Of a DNA stretch of 39,845 nt, positions 17,101 through 28,095 are shown piece by piece. The translations under genes and the position numbers were made by a program. Position 1 is the first letter of the stretch. Every line of letters begins with the position of its first letter. The notes beneath the pieces are model-generated. The model saw nothing but the letters and a program-made list of their open reading frames with translations. It ran no database searches and was not told where the DNA came from. Source of the stretch: a bacterium (GTDB lineage: Bacteria > SZUA-79 > Acidulodesulfobacterales > Acidulodesulfobacteraceae). The stretch is taken from the NCBI GenBank assembly GCA_021794475.1, contig JAJYQS010000033.1:1-39845 (forward strand). The letters are read 5' to 3'.

Positions 17101-18672
17101 TTATGCGCGATAAACCGAATCGCACTCCTTTTCCGAAATATTTTCTAAATTTTTATTATATACATAATGTTTGTTTAAGCAGTTAATGTATGCTTTAGCG
17201 CTGGCAACGACAATATCGGTGTGAGCGCTTCTTCCGGTAAAATGAATATTTGCATCTTCAATAGTAACACTGACATCACCCTGGGCCTGGGTAGTTCCCC
17301 TGATAGATTTTACTTCATAACCTATAACGGCACAGTTTGAACCGGTTATTTTTCTTATTGAATTATAAACGGCATCCACCGGTCCATTGCCCCATTCTGA
17401 AGATGTTTTTAAATCCCCGTCTACCGCAACCTTCACCATAGCAAGCGGAGTAACCGTATCCCCGCATACAACATTGACGTATTTCAGCTCGTACTTCTCA
17501 AAATGTTTTGAATTTTTTGCAACCAACGAATCTATATCCTCGTCATATATATCTTTTTTTCTGTCCGCTAATGCCTTAAATTTTATAAAGGCCTTGTCTA
17601 TTTCATCTTCGCTCAGCAAATATCCCAGCGATTCAAGTCTTTCTTTAAACGCGTGTTTGCCTGAATGTTTTCCGAGCACCAATTCATTGGACTGTCTGCC
17701 GACTAATTCCGGGGTCATTATTTCATACGTGGTTTTTTCTTTTAAAATACCGTCCTGATGAATACCTGCTTCATGAGCGAATGCATTTTTTCCGACAATG
17801 GCTTTATTCGGCTGCACTGAAATACCGGTCGTATAAGTGAGCAGCTGCGAAGTTCTGTATAATTCCGAAGTCTTAATATTTGTTTCTGCATTATATATAT
17901 CTTTTCTGACATTCAGCGCCATAACAATTTCTTCCAATGCCGCATTTCCGGCTCTTTCTCCTATGCCGTTAATAGTACATTCGATTTGATTGGCTCCTGC
18001 AAGTATAGCAGATAGAGAATTAGCGGTTCCGAGTCCAAGGTCGTTATGACAGTGTACACTTAAAATAATATTTTCAATCCCTTTCACTTTAGTTTTTACG
18101 TCTTTTATGAAATTATAAAATTCAAAAGGCGTTGCATAACCTACAGTATCTGGAATATTCAACCTTGTAGCCCCTGCTTTTATAACTTCTTCTAATACTA
18201 TTTTTAAAAAATCCAAGTCGGTCCGTGAAGCGTCTTCGGCAGAAAATTCAACTTCTTCAACAAAAGACTTCGCGTATCTGACCATATTAGCGGCTTTTTC
18301 AAGCAGAGTTTCGCGCGTTATTTTTAATTTGTATTTTAAATGCACGTCGGATGTGGCGATAAATGTATGTATTACCGGTTTTTCCGCAAATTTTACAGCG
18401 GAATAAGCCCTGTATATATCTTTTTCATTAGCTCTTGCAAGTCCGGCTATTTCAACATTTTTTATTTCCTGCGCAATAGCTTTTACAGCCTCAAAATCAC
18501 CGTCGGAAGCTATAGGAAAACCGGCCTCAATTGTGTCAACTCCAAGTCTTGCAAGTTGGCGGGCAAGATTAAGTTTTTCTTCAATATTCATACTTGCACC
18601 TGGAGACTGTTCCCCGTCCCTGAGTGTAGTATCAAATATTCTTATTGCTCTTTTATTTTTATCGTAATCCAT
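17101..18672 (-). CDS. leuA: 2-isopropylmalate synthase
   Basis: First committed step of leucine synthesis: condensation of acetyl-CoA with 2-oxoisovalerate. The protein has 523 residues. The TIM-barrel catalytic domain opens with RIFDTTLRDGEQSPGASM and has the metal-binding HCHNDLGLGTANSLSAI. The linker has the HEAGIHQDG signature, and the C-terminal LeuA allosteric domain (about 390-523) is present, so leucine feedback inhibition is expected. The start at 18672 has a strong GAGAGG ribosome site 8 bases upstream. Its leader (18673-18813) contains a long-range stem and a hairpin, listed separately. Confidence 0.97.
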   Translation of the reverse strand: MDYDKNKRAIRIFDTTLRDGEQSPGASMNIEEKLNLARQLARLGVDTIEAGFPIASDGDFEAVKAIAQEIKNVEIAGLARANEKDIYRAYSAVKFAEKPVIHTFIATSDVHLKYKLKITRETLLEKAANMVRYAKSFVEEVEFSAEDASRTDLDFLKIVLEEVIKAGATRLNIPDTVGYATPFEFYNFIKDVKTKVKGIENIILSVHCHNDLGLGTANSLSAILAGANQIECTINGIGERAGNAALEEIVMALNVRKDIYNAETNIKTSELYRTSQLLTYTTGISVQPNKAIVGKNAFAHEAGIHQDGILKEKTTYEIMTPELVGRQSNELVLGKHSGKHAFKERLESLGYLLSEDEIDKAFIKFKALADRKKDIYDEDIDSLVAKNSKHFEKYELKYVNVVCGDTVTPLAMVKVAVDGDLKTSSEWGNGPVDAVYNSIRKITGSNCAVIGYEVKSIRGTTQAQGDVSVTIEDANIHFTGRSAHTDIVVASAKAYINCLNKHYVYNKNLENISEKECDSVYRA

Positions 18673-18689
18673 ATATTAAACCTCTCTTA

Positions 18690-18784
18690 TGCAAAATAGT
18701 ATGCAATAAATATATTGCAGCAAAGAAAATATTTAATTTTTATATTATGTATATGTGATTTCTTCTAATTTATACTATTCTGCA
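18690..18784 (-). promoter_or_regulatory. Structured leader upstream of leuA
   Basis: Two 13-base arms, 18690-18702 and 18772-18784, are complementary with one G-U wobble. A second perfect hairpin (7-bp stem, 4-base loop) occupies 18702-18719, next to the first arm. The proximal arm ends just before the leuA ribosome-binding site (18681-18687). Direct copies of GCAGAATAG occur within the distal part. I see no leucine-rich leader peptide and no T-box. A role in controlling leuA expression is inference only. Confidence 0.4.
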
Positions 18785-18813
18785 ATTAATTCTATTCTGC
18801 TATTATGCAACTT

Positions 18814-19626
18814 TTATATATCTTTATCTTCATTTTTGACTTTTATCTTACCATTATTAAGATAAAAATACAATAGCGGCGAAATAAAACAATAGACAAA
18901 AAAAATTAAAAAAAACATAATGACAGGTTTGATTATTATGATTATTACCATTAATGACGCAAGAGCGAGGATTTCGAAAGGCCTTTTCTTAAAAAAACTT
19001 AAATCTTTCATTGCATAATAGCTTATATTACTTATCATTAAAAGCCCGAGCAGGGGCATAATAATCATCATTGCTATATGCTCATTTACGGCAACTTTAA
19101 AATACGCAATAACGAAAATAGAGAAAACCGCCATTCCTGCTGCCGCCGGGGAAGGCAATCCTGTAAATTTTTTGTTTTCTACTGAATTTACCTGAATATT
19201 AAATCTGGCAAGCCTTAATGCTGCGCCGATAAAATATACAAATATAAGCGCCCAGCCTATTTTCCCGAAATTTTTTAATTGCCATATATATACTAATATT
19301 GACGGAGCAGCGCCAAATGCTATTAAATCCGACAGCGAATCATATTCTATCCCGAATTTTGAACTTGTATTAGTTATTCTTGCAACCTTTCCGTCTAAGC
19401 CGTCTAATAAAATTGAAATTACTATAAGCCATCCCGCAATATAAAATTTACCGTCAATAGAATTTATTATTGAATAGAATCCTGAAAATAGCGATAAACT
19501 CGTAATGAGGTTTGGAAAAAAATATATGCCTTTATTTCTGCTGAGCACAAAAAACTCATCAGCCGTCTTAGTCAATTTATTTTTATAATGCTTAAAATGA
19601 ATGTTATATTTCTGCTTATTCTTCAA
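18814..19626 (-). CDS. pssA: CDP-diacylglycerol-serine O-phosphatidyltransferase
   Basis: Makes phosphatidylserine from CDP-diacylglycerol and serine in the inner membrane; the adjacent psd then makes phosphatidylethanolamine. The protein has 270 residues with about eight hydrophobic helices. The CDP-alcohol phosphotransferase motif is intact: DGLDGKVARIT, then FGIEYDSLSDLIAFGAAPS, giving the D-G-x2-A-R-x8-G-x3-D-x3-D pattern. The start is a TTG at 19626 that overlaps the psd stop (TTGA). An N-terminal tail of about 30 polar residues precedes NKGIYFFPNLITSLSLFSGF, where similarity to the family begins. Confidence 0.95.
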   Translation of the reverse strand: MKNKQKYNIHFKHYKNKLTKTADEFFVLSRNKGIYFFPNLITSLSLFSGFYSIINSIDGKFYIAGWLIVISILLDGLDGKVARITNTSSKFGIEYDSLSDLIAFGAAPSILVYIWQLKNFGKIGWALIFVYFIGAALRLARFNIQVNSVENKKFTGLPSPAAAGMAVFSIFVIAYFKVAVNEHIAMMIIMPLLGLLMISNISYYAMKDLSFFKKRPFEILALASLMVIIIIIKPVIMFFLIFFVYCFISPLLYFYLNNGKIKVKNEDKDI

Positions 19627-20342
19627 CTTATTCTGCCTATTAAAGTTTCACCGGCATACACTTTGTCATTGACTTTCACATAGGCAATAAAATCTGACGG
19701 CAGATATAAATCCATTCTTGAACCGTATTTAATAAGTCCAAACCTGTCACCCGCAACAACTCTGTCGCCTTTATTAATTTTACAGACTATTCTTCTTGCG
19801 ACAAGTCCGGCTATTTGCACAAATGCTATAATTGTTTTGCCGTTTTTATGATATGCATTTTTACTCATGCCTGCTGAATGAACGGGAGCGTCTATTTCTA
19901 AAATGACCGCATTATATTCATTTTCCAATGAAGCTTTATCTAAATTTGCAGAAAAAAATTTTCCTTTGTTATACTTTATTTCTATCACATTGCCGGAAAT
20001 AGGAATCCTGTTTACATGGACATTAAACAGTGACATAAAAATACTTATTTTGAAAATATCTTTTTTAAGATATCTATCGTCGTAAATTTTTTCTGCATAA
20101 ATAATCTTGCCGTCGGCAGGCGAGATTATTTCATTTTTATCTGCCGATGCTTTTCTTTCCGGGTCTCTAAAAAAATAAATGCTAAAGAGGAACAAAATAA
20201 AAAACATTACCGAAAAACCTGCAAAAATATACTGCAGACCGTTTGCGCTAATATTCAGTATTAAATATAAAGATGTAAAAATAACAAAACACACTAAAGG
20301 AAATATTATTAACTTTATACCCTCTTTAGCAATCAATTTCAT
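19623..20342 (-). CDS. psd: Phosphatidylserine decarboxylase proenzyme (archaeal/short type)
   Basis: Pyruvoyl-dependent decarboxylation of phosphatidylserine to phosphatidylethanolamine. The protein has 239 residues from the ATG at 20342 (MKLIAKEGIKLIIFPLV), which matches the usual N terminus of short-form Psd. The frame is open back to a TTG at 20408, but the extra 22 hydrophobic residues have no ribosome site. Two membrane helices (about 10-55) are followed by the catalytic part, with FNVHVNRIPISGNV and the self-cleavage Gly-Ser in LIKYGSRMDLYLP. Cleavage at that serine would give the beta and alpha chains. It is embedded between ilvC and pssA, as in many deltaproteobacteria. Confidence 0.94.
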   Translation of the reverse strand: MKLIAKEGIKLIIFPLVCFVIFTSLYLILNISANGLQYIFAGFSVMFFILFLFSIYFFRDPERKASADKNEIISPADGKIIYAEKIYDDRYLKKDIFKISIFMSLFNVHVNRIPISGNVIEIKYNKGKFFSANLDKASLENEYNAVILEIDAPVHSAGMSKNAYHKNGKTIIAFVQIAGLVARRIVCKINKGDRVVAGDRFGLIKYGSRMDLYLPSDFIAYVKVNDKVYAGETLIGRIS

Positions 20343-20480
20343 AAATATCAATAGTATCAAGATAATACTAAGTCTTATTGTGGTATTACTGACAACTATT
20401 ATTATCAATTTGCTCAGTATAGTTAAATACGGATAAGACTATGTTAAATTAATGCCTGCCGCCGTTATTAATTTCCGTTG

Positions 20481-21515
<1,035 letters not shown>

Positions 21516-21638
21516 TTAATATTAAAGCTGTTCTATTAATATTTTTATGTTATTGTTATATTTATATTAAGTTTTTTAATATTAGAATATTAAAATGTAT
21601 ATATTTGTACAAAAAACTGAATAAATTTAAAAATATAT

Positions 21639-22127
21639 TTATTTTTTAGACCTTGTTATCGCTATCGTTCCTGTTTTAACAATATCTTTAATGCCTATAG
21701 GTCTTATCAGCTCAATAAATGCTTCCATTTTTTTAGCTGACCCGCTAAATTCCAAAACATAAGCATTGCGGCTTACATCAACAATTCTTGCCTCAAATAT
21801 TTCCTTGATACGAAATATTTCATTTTTAGTAGAATCGTCGGCATTTACTTTCACAAGAATTGTCTGCCTCATCACTGATTCATCATCCGTAAGCTCCTGA
21901 ACTTTAATGACATTGATAAGCCGGTTTAGCTGTTTTGTAATTTGTTCTAATATTTGCTCATCGCCGTAAGTCGATATTATCATCTTTGATTCATCTTTCT
22001 CAAGCGTGCCTGCGACGCTTATTCCGTCTATATTAAATCCTCTAGCAGAAAAAAGTCCTGCTACCCTTGCCAGCACACCGGACTCATTCTCAACAAGTAT
22101 AGATAAAATATGGTTTTTTTCCATCAT
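21639..22127 (-). CDS. ilvN: Acetolactate synthase small (regulatory) subunit
   Basis: Regulatory ACT-domain subunit that binds valine and activates IlvB. The protein has 162 residues, normal for the family. The N-terminal ACT domain reads HILSILVENESGVLARVAGL and FSARGFNIDGISVAGT. The C-terminal ACT_5 domain follows RQTILVKVNADD. Two tandem ATGs (22127, 22124) are preceded by AAAGGG. It lies 123 bases after ilvB. The symbol ilvH is also used for this family. Confidence 0.96.
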   Translation of the reverse strand: MMEKNHILSILVENESGVLARVAGLFSARGFNIDGISVAGTLEKDESKMIISTYGDEQILEQITKQLNRLINVIKVQELTDDESVMRQTILVKVNADDSTKNEIFRIKEIFEARIVDVSRNAYVLEFSGSAKKMEAFIELIRPIGIKDIVKTGTIAITRSKK

Positions 22128-22250
22128 ATTTTCCCTTTAATTATTGTAAAAATTTAATTAACAAAAATAAATAATTACATTCCGTTAAGTACCCGCAATA
22201 TAAATCTTAGCAAAAAATAAAAAAAATACTTCATACTCCGTTTAAGGCGG

Positions 22251-23969
22251 TTACACAAGCAGCATTCCTGTAATCGGATAACCGGGTGCAACCATAGGAT
22301 AAACCCCTTCTTCTTGAGCAACAACGAAATCCATAACAACAGGTTTTCTTATCGATAATGCTGTTTTCAAAACATCTTCCACCTGCTCGGGTTTGTTCGC
22401 TCTTAATCCGACGGCGCCATAACTTTCTGCCAGTTTAACAAAATCCGGGTTTACGTTTAATTTAGAAAATGAATATCTCTTTTCATAAAATAATTCCTGC
22501 CACTGCCTTATCATGCCAAGAAAATTATTATTTATTATTGCTATTTTCACAGGCAGATTATACTGGACGGCTGTGGCTAATTCCTGTATATTCATTTGAA
22601 TACTGCCGTCTCCTGCAATATCAAATACTGTTCTGTTCGGAAATGCTACCTGAGCGCCGATAGCAGCAGGAAATCCATATCCCATAGTGCCTAATCCTCC
22701 GGATGTTAATAACGATCTCGGATTTTTAAATTTATAAAATTGCGCAGCCCACATTTGATTTTGCCCGACTTCTGTTGCTATAATAGCATCTCCGTCGGTT
22801 AATTCATATATTTTTTCAACAACAAACTGGGGTTTTATGACATCAGTCATTTTATATGAAAGAGGATGCTCATATTTATACATATTAAGTTCTTCTAGCC
22901 ATTTCATTCTTTTATATTGCGTTGATTCAATTTCTTTTGATTTTAACGATAAAATTTCCAGCATACTGTTTAAGACAGATTTAACATCTCCTACGACCGG
23001 AATATCTATTTTAACATTTTTACCTATAGAAGACGGGTCTATATCAATATGGGCAAACTTCGCCTTTCCGCCGAATTCGTCTACTTTACCAGTAACTCTG
23101 TCATCAAATCTTGAACCCACAGCTACAATAAAATCGGCATTTGATATACCGGTGTTAGCTGCATAAGTCCCATGCATCCCGAGCATTCCAAAAAACAAAG
23201 CATGTTCCGACGGAAATCCTCCAAGCCCCATGAGAGTGGAAACAATAGGCAGATCTAACATTTCTGCAATTTCTTTAAGCTCGTTCGAGGCATTTGAACT
23301 TATTACCCCTCCTCCTATATACAACATAGGCTTTTCAGCCTTCAGAAGTTCATCGACAACCTTTAATATTTGAACGTGATGACCAAAATAAGTAGGATTA
23401 TAACTTCGCATTTCAATACTCTCAGGATAATCAAATTCGGCAACGTTAGAAGAAATATCTTTAGGAATGTCTATAAGCACCGGACCGGGTCTGCCCGTTG
23501 AAGCAATATAAAATGCCTCTTTAACAATCCTTGCAAGATCTCCGACATCTTTTACTAAATAATTGTGCTTCGTACATGGTCTTGTTATTCCGACCGTATC
23601 GGCTTCTTGAAAAGCATCATTGCCTATTAAGCTTGTCGGAACCTGTCCGGTAATAATTACCATAGGAACTGAATCCATATATGCAGTGGCAATCCCGGTT
23701 ATCGTGTTAGTCGCGCCGGGTCCTGAAGTTACCAATACGACACCGACTTTGCCGGTAGCCCTGGCATAACCGTCTGCAGCGTGCGCAGCGCCCTGCTCAT
23801 GACGTACCAGAATATGATTTAATTTATCTCTATAATTAAAAAGCTCATCGTAAATATTGAGTACTGCACCTCCGGGATACCCGAAAATAGTATCTACGCC
23901 TTCCTTTAATAAACTTTCAATAAGAATTTTAGAGCCGGTCATTAATTGTTTTTTATTCTCTTTAATCAT
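22251..23969 (-). CDS. ilvB: Acetolactate synthase large (catalytic) subunit
   Basis: Thiamine diphosphate-dependent synthesis of acetolactate/acetohydroxybutyrate. The protein has 572 residues in three domains: N-terminal Pyr domain ([20 protein letters not shown], catalytic Glu in [20 protein letters not shown]), central FAD-binding region, and C-terminal PP domain with the ThDP-binding [16 protein letters not shown] through [15 protein letters not shown]. The start at 23969 shares ATGA with the end of ilvD, indicating coupled translation. IlvN is the next gene downstream. Confidence 0.97.
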   Translation of the reverse strand: MIKENKKQLMTGSKILIESLLKEGVDTIFGYPGGAVLNIYDELFNYRDKLNHILVRHEQGAAHAADGYARATGKVGVVLVTSGPGATNTITGIATAYMDSVPMVIITGQVPTSLIGNDAFQEADTVGITRPCTKHNYLVKDVGDLARIVKEAFYIASTGRPGPVLIDIPKDISSNVAEFDYPESIEMRSYNPTYFGHHVQILKVVDELLKAEKPMLYIGGGVISSNASNELKEIAEMLDLPIVSTLMGLGGFPSEHALFFGMLGMHGTYAANTGISNADFIVAVGSRFDDRVTGKVDEFGGKAKFAHIDIDPSSIGKNVKIDIPVVGDVKSVLNSMLEILSLKSKEIESTQYKRMKWLEELNMYKYEHPLSYKMTDVIKPQFVVEKIYELTDGDAIIATEVGQNQMWAAQFYKFKNPRSLLTSGGLGTMGYGFPAAIGAQVAFPNRTVFDIAGDGSIQMNIQELATAVQYNLPVKIAIINNNFLGMIRQWQELFYEKRYSFSKLNVNPDFVKLAESYGAVGLRANKPEQVEDVLKTALSIRKPVVMDFVVAQEEGVYPMVAPGYPITGMLLV

Positions 23970-25633
23970 TTCCTCACCTTTCTATTTACAATTGCCCCCT
24001 CGTCAGCTGATGAAACAATATCGGAATATCTTGCTAAATAACCATAATCTATTTTTTTCTCTTTTTCCTTCCAGTTTGATTTCCTAAGACTCAATTCATC
24101 ATCGCTGAGGAGCACATTAAGTTTTCTTTCGTTTATATCAATTTCAATTCTATCGCCTTCATTAATAAGAGCTATAGGACCGCCTTCCTGAGCTTCCGGG
24201 GAAATATGCCCGATACACGGACCTCTTGTACCCCCTGAAAACCGTCCGTCTGTTATAAGAGCAACTTTATCTCCTAATCCCATACCGACTATTTGAGAAG
24301 TGGGCGCCAGCATTTCTCTCATGCCTGGGCCTCCTTTAGGTCCTTCATATCTTATAACTACAATATCCCCCGGTTTTATTTCTCCTGAGGATATGCTCTT
24401 CATAGAATCTTCCTCGCTGTCAAAAACTCTGGCATTTCCAGTAAATTTCATCATAGACGGACCGACGCCGCTTGATTTGATGATAGCCCCTTTAGGAGCT
24501 AAATTACCGTATAGCACAGCAATTCCGCCTTCAGTTCTGTAAGGATTGTCAATTTTTCTAATTATTTCGTTGTTTACATATCTAACCCCGTCAATTATTT
24601 CTTTGACTGAAAGTCCGCTTACATTCGTTGAATCTTTCACAAGCGACCTGAGTTCATATAAAAGTGCAGGAATACCGCCGGCAAAATCTAAATCTTCCAG
24701 AAAATATTCTCCTGCCGGTCTTAAACTTGATAACTGCGGAGTTTTTCTAGAAATTTCGTCAAAAAGTTTTAAATCTAATTTAATTCCGGCTTCATTAGCT
24801 ATTGCAAGCAAATGCAAAACAGAATTAGAAGAACCGCCAAGTGCAACATCGACCATAATAGCATTGTGCAGCGCATCCATTGTAACAATATTGCGCGGCA
24901 GTATATTTTCTTTCACTAAATCTACTATCCTGATTCCGCTTTCAAATGCCATCCTTTTTTTAATTGCAGAGCCGGCCAGCGCAGTTCCGGCGCCCGGCAG
25001 CGACATCCCCATAACCTCGGTAAGACAAGCCATAGTATTTGCGGTATATAATCCCTGACATGAGCCTTGACCCGGACATGCGCACATTTCAAGGTCTGCA
25101 AGTTCATTTTCGGATATTTCGCTCACTTTATATTTTGCCACAGCTTCAAATGTGTCTCTGACAAAAGAAAGTCTTTTGCCGTGATAATGTCCGGAAAGCA
25201 TAGGTCCTGCAGTGACGACTATTGCCGGTATATTAAGCCTGAGAGCTGCCATAAGCATACCGGGCGTAATTTTGTCACAGTTGGTAAGCAGTATTAAACC
25301 GTCAAGGGAATGGGCCTCTGCAATGGTCTCAACCATATCCGCTATAAGCTCGCGCGATGGCAGCGAGTAATGCATTCCTTTATGCCCCATAGCTATCCCG
25401 TCGCAAATCCCGGGTATGCCAAAAATAAACGGGTGCCCCCCGTTGCTATATACCCCATTTTCAGCTGCTCTTTCAAGATCTCTCATTCCTACATGTCCGG
25501 GTATGAGATCTGTAAAACTTGAAGCAATCCCTATAAAAGGTTTGCGCATTTCTTTATTTGTAATACCGGTTGCATATAGCAATGCTCTATGCGGCGTTTT
25601 ATCGACGCCTTTTTTAATATTATCGCTTTTCAT
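23966..25633 (-). CDS. ilvD: Dihydroxy-acid dehydratase
   Basis: Fe-S enzyme for the last shared step of valine/isoleucine synthesis, also giving the leucine precursor. The protein has 555 residues. Cluster-ligand cysteines lie in [18 protein letters not shown] and [18 protein letters not shown]. The conserved [20 protein letters not shown] motif is near the C terminus. It starts only 4 bases after the ydcH-like gene and overlaps ilvB by 4 bases, so it is probably the first biosynthetic gene of this operon. Confidence 0.97.
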   Translation of the reverse strand: MKSDNIKKGVDKTPHRALLYATGITNKEMRKPFIGIASSFTDLIPGHVGMRDLERAAENGVYSNGGHPFIFGIPGICDGIAMGHKGMHYSLPSRELIADMVETIAEAHSLDGLILLTNCDKITPGMLMAALRLNIPAIVVTAGPMLSGHYHGKRLSFVRDTFEAVAKYKVSEISENELADLEMCACPGQGSCQGLYTANTMACLTEVMGMSLPGAGTALAGSAIKKRMAFESGIRIVDLVKENILPRNIVTMDALHNAIMVDVALGGSSNSVLHLLAIANEAGIKLDLKLFDEISRKTPQLSSLRPAGEYFLEDLDFAGGIPALLYELRSLVKDSTNVSGLSVKEIIDGVRYVNNEIIRKIDNPYRTEGGIAVLYGNLAPKGAIIKSSGVGPSMMKFTGNARVFDSEEDSMKSISSGEIKPGDIVVIRYEGPKGGPGMREMLAPTSQIVGMGLGDKVALITDGRFSGGTRGPCIGHISPEAQEGGPIALINEGDRIEIDINERKLNVLLSDDELSLRKSNWKEKEKKIDYGYLARYSDIVSSADEGAIVNRKVRK

Positions 25634-25637
25634 TATA

Positions 25638-25874
25638 TCACCCGTTAATCATATTTGATTTAATCATCTGGTTCATAATATCATTTCCGTTAAGTTTTTT
25701 AAGTTTTAATTCTTTTATTGTTTTTTGCTCTTCAGGCGTCAAAAAAGGTTTTGTAGTAAATTTATCTAATTTTTTATCTATGTCGATATGTTCTTCGTAA
25801 ATTTTTTTAAAATCTGAATTTGTTTGTATTAAAACATCGGCAATCTTTTGTTCATTGTCATCAAGCCATTGCAT
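25638..25874 (-). CDS. Small YdcH/DUF465-like helical protein
   Basis: 78-residue protein, acidic and lysine-rich, predicted all helical. [19 protein letters not shown] followed by [20 protein letters not shown] resembles the YdcH (DUF465) pattern of a helical hairpin with H-x2-L-x3-I and LK-x-KL. No biochemical function is established for that family. The gene looks real: a strong GGAGG ribosome site lies 7 bases before the ATG at 25874, and the stop is 4 bases before ilvD. Its place at the head of the ilv operon is notable but unexplained. Confidence 0.8.
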   Translation of the reverse strand: MQWLDDNEQKIADVLIQTNSDFKKIYEEHIDIDKKLDKFTTKPFLTPEEQKTIKELKLKKLNGNDIMNQMIKSNMING

Positions 25875-25914
25875 GCTATGACCTCCAAATTTTAAAATTT
25901 ATATTATTAATATT

Positions 25915-26658
25915 TTAAAAAGCTCCGCCGCTATATACATAAACAGGCGAAAGACCCGCTATATCTTGAAAACCTGACTGTTCTTTCTTATCATCAGCAA
26001 ATTTATTAACAGCAATTATTCCCGATAAATATGCCAATCGCAAATTATCAAAGACATCTACTTTTATCCCGCTATTGTTAAATAACTGAATATTTTCATT
26101 TAATTTGCATTTATTATAACTGCCTAAAAAAACAAAATTCGATTTAATATTTAACTGAACAATTGAGCAAGTGATTTCATTTATATTTCCTGTTTCCAGA
26201 CTTTTAAATTTTTTAATGGTGCCATTTTCTATTTTATAAATTTCAAAATAAAATTTGTCTTTTATAAATTCTTTTATAACAGTAAGATAAAAATTATCGC
26301 TTTTATTTATAAACGAATAAGCACATGCGTATAAACTTTCGACTCCGGATATTTTCAAATTAAGACTATAAGCCAATGTTTTGGCAATAGAAAGTGAAAC
26401 TCTTATTCCGGTGAATGAACCGGGACCTAAAGTAATAGCTATACCCCCGATATCGGTTAAATTTAATCCGGCGCCTGACAATATACCGTCTAATTGTTTA
26501 AATATTAGGGTTGAAGGTACTAACTGTTTATTATTCAGTTCTTTAAAATGTTTATTTTCATTTAAAACGATATTATTTTCAGCAACAATATCACAGTTAT
26601 CGCCAATCAGGCAAATACACGAATAACTGCCCGAAGTATCTATTGAAAGTAACAGCAT
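25915..26658 (-). CDS. tsaB: tRNA threonylcarbamoyladenosine biosynthesis protein TsaB
   Basis: Partner of TsaD and TsaE in making t6A37 on ANN-decoding tRNAs. The protein has 247 residues with an ASKHA fold: MLLLSIDTSGSYSCICLIGD at the N terminus, and the family signature GIAITLGPGSFTGIRVSLSI AK near residue 75-95. The second half is more diverged and Asn/Lys-rich. The start at 26658 has no ribosome site and lies inside a set of degenerate 14-base tandem repeats (26651-26722). TsaD is not in the window. Confidence 0.92.
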   Translation of the reverse strand: MLLLSIDTSGSYSCICLIGDNCDIVAENNIVLNENKHFKELNNKQLVPSTLIFKQLDGILSGAGLNLTDIGGIAITLGPGSFTGIRVSLSIAKTLAYSLNLKISGVESLYACAYSFINKSDNFYLTVIKEFIKDKFYFEIYKIENGTIKKFKSLETGNINEITCSIVQLNIKSNFVFLGSYNKCKLNENIQLFNNSGIKVDVFDNLRLAYLSGIIAVNKFADDKKEQSGFQDIAGLSPVYVYSGGAF

Positions 26659-26722
26659 GATAATAACAGCATTATATGTAGAAACAGCATTATAGAAACA
26701 ATATAATAGAAACAGTATAGTG
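26651..26722. repeat. Degenerate short tandem repeat upstream of tsaB
   Basis: About five copies of a 14-base unit near AAACAGCATTATAG, with units beginning at 26651, 26665, 26682, 26696 and 26710. The array spans the tsaB start codon and part of the tsaB-rseP gap. Copies differ at several positions and one spacing is 17 instead of 14. Confidence 0.6.
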
Positions 26723-26821
26723 AAAACAGGTTTAAAATTAAGGTGTTAAAAAAAATACCTGCAAAATAAAAAAAATAAATTAAACAACAAGATATGTATA
26801 AAGACAAATTCGCAAATCTAA

Positions 26822-27985
26822 TTAAGTCTTAATATTCCTCATTATGTCATTGTAAGAAACAAACAACAGCAACATTATGAGAAAAGCAAATCCGATTTTG
26901 GCAGCATTTTCCTGAAATTTTGGACTAAGCGGTCTGCGCCTGACCATTTCAATAAATGAAAATAGAATATGTCCGCCGTCCAAAGCAGGTATAGGGAACA
27001 AATTGACCAATCCGATATTGACACTGATAACCGCTATAAAATAAAAGAACTGGGACAGCCCCATTGAAGCCGCTCTGCCGGATAGCTGGGCGATCATAAT
27101 CGGTCCGCCTAAATCGGTAGCCGGTATCTTACCGGCTATAAGCATATACACGCTGAATATCGTTATATAAATAATAAACCAGACTTCTTTTAACCCTGAA
27201 TAGAATGCAGAAAATATATTGCTGCTCTGGTTTACCGTAACATTTGAAGGGTAAATTCCTATAATATAGCGGGTAATTTTTTGTTTAAATATGTTAAGAC
27301 CTGAAATCATCCTCGGTTTGATATGAATTAAAAATGTTTTAGAATAATCGGTTTTACCGGTTATCGGTAATTTTTTAACAATTTTATTGCTTACCGGTGC
27401 ATCAATAGGGCGCTTTACACCTAATGCAATCGTGTGCTTACCATACTTTTGAATATATTCTGAGAGCGAAGACCATTTCCATATTTTTTTGCCGTTGACG
27501 GATGTTATAATATCGCCTTTTTTTAGTCCCGCAGCAGCTGCAGGGTATCCTTTCATAACCTTCCCCACAACCGATTTTAATATCGGTTTGCCTGCCGAAA
27601 AAATTATCGTTAAAATAACCAGCGCTAAAACAAAGTTAAAAACAGGTCCAAAAAATACGATTAAAAATTTTTTAAAAGGACTAAGTTTACTGAAAGACCT
27701 TTTTTCATCTTCCGGCGACAGTTCTTCTTCGGGGTCTTCTCCTAGGAGTTTTACATAGCCTCCGAGGGGCAATGCCGAAACTGCGTACTCAGTCTCGCCT
27801 ATTTTTTTAGATATTAATTTAGGTCCGAATCCTAAAGAAAAATTTTCAACCTTTACTCCGAGCATTTTAGCTACTATAAAATGTCCGAACTCATGAAACA
27901 CTACGATTATACTGACAACTATAACAAATGCTAAAATATCTATTAATATTCCGCTTGAAAAAAACGACTGCAATATATTGACCAT
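26822..27985 (-). CDS. rseP: Site-2 intramembrane zinc metalloprotease RseP
   Basis: Inner-membrane protease that cuts transmembrane anti-sigma factors and remnant signal peptides. The active site HEFGH is at residues 31-35, followed by ALPLGGYVKLLGEDP. One PDZ domain occupies about 135-190 (GYPAAAAGLKKGDIITSVNG). The third catalytic residue region NLFPIPALDGGHILFSF is near the C terminus. The protein has 387 residues from the ATG at 27985; a TTG at 27997 would add four. A GGAG lies upstream of both but at poor spacing for either. A single PDZ copy is visible, versus two in E. coli. Confidence 0.95.
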   Translation of the reverse strand: MVNILQSFFSSGILIDILAFVIVVSIIVVFHEFGHFIVAKMLGVKVENFSLGFGPKLISKKIGETEYAVSALPLGGYVKLLGEDPEEELSPEDEKRSFSKLSPFKKFLIVFFGPVFNFVLALVILTIIFSAGKPILKSVVGKVMKGYPAAAAGLKKGDIITSVNGKKIWKWSSLSEYIQKYGKHTIALGVKRPIDAPVSNKIVKKLPITGKTDYSKTFLIHIKPRMISGLNIFKQKITRYIIGIYPSNVTVNQSSNIFSAFYSGLKEVWFIIYITIFSVYMLIAGKIPATDLGGPIMIAQLSGRAASMGLSQFFYFIAVISVNIGLVNLFPIPALDGGHILFSFIEMVRRRPLSPKFQENAAKIGFAFLIMLLLFVSYNDIMRNIKT

Positions 27986-28095
27986 AAAGATACGCAAACT
28001 CCATTAATTAATTTAATAAAATATTATTGTCCCTGCTATTTATTATAATTTTTTTTTATCTAAAGTGCAAATGTTTTAAAGCGGTTAAATAATTA

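Noticed and set aside
18673-18813. T-box or Leu leader-peptide attenuator before leuA
   Set aside because: No T-box consensus, no run of Leu codons, and no terminator with a U-run; only the stem structure remains.
21574-21595. 10-bp palindrome between ilvN and ilvC
   Set aside because: Made almost entirely of A and T, with no U-run following on the coding strand; expected by chance at this composition.
24546-25058. 170-codon plus-strand frame opposite ilvD
   Set aside because: Lies wholly inside a clear ilvD frame on the other strand; composition is that of an antisense shadow. The same applies to plus-strand frames opposite mazG (6019-6432), leuB (14586-14963) and pheT (29486-29854).
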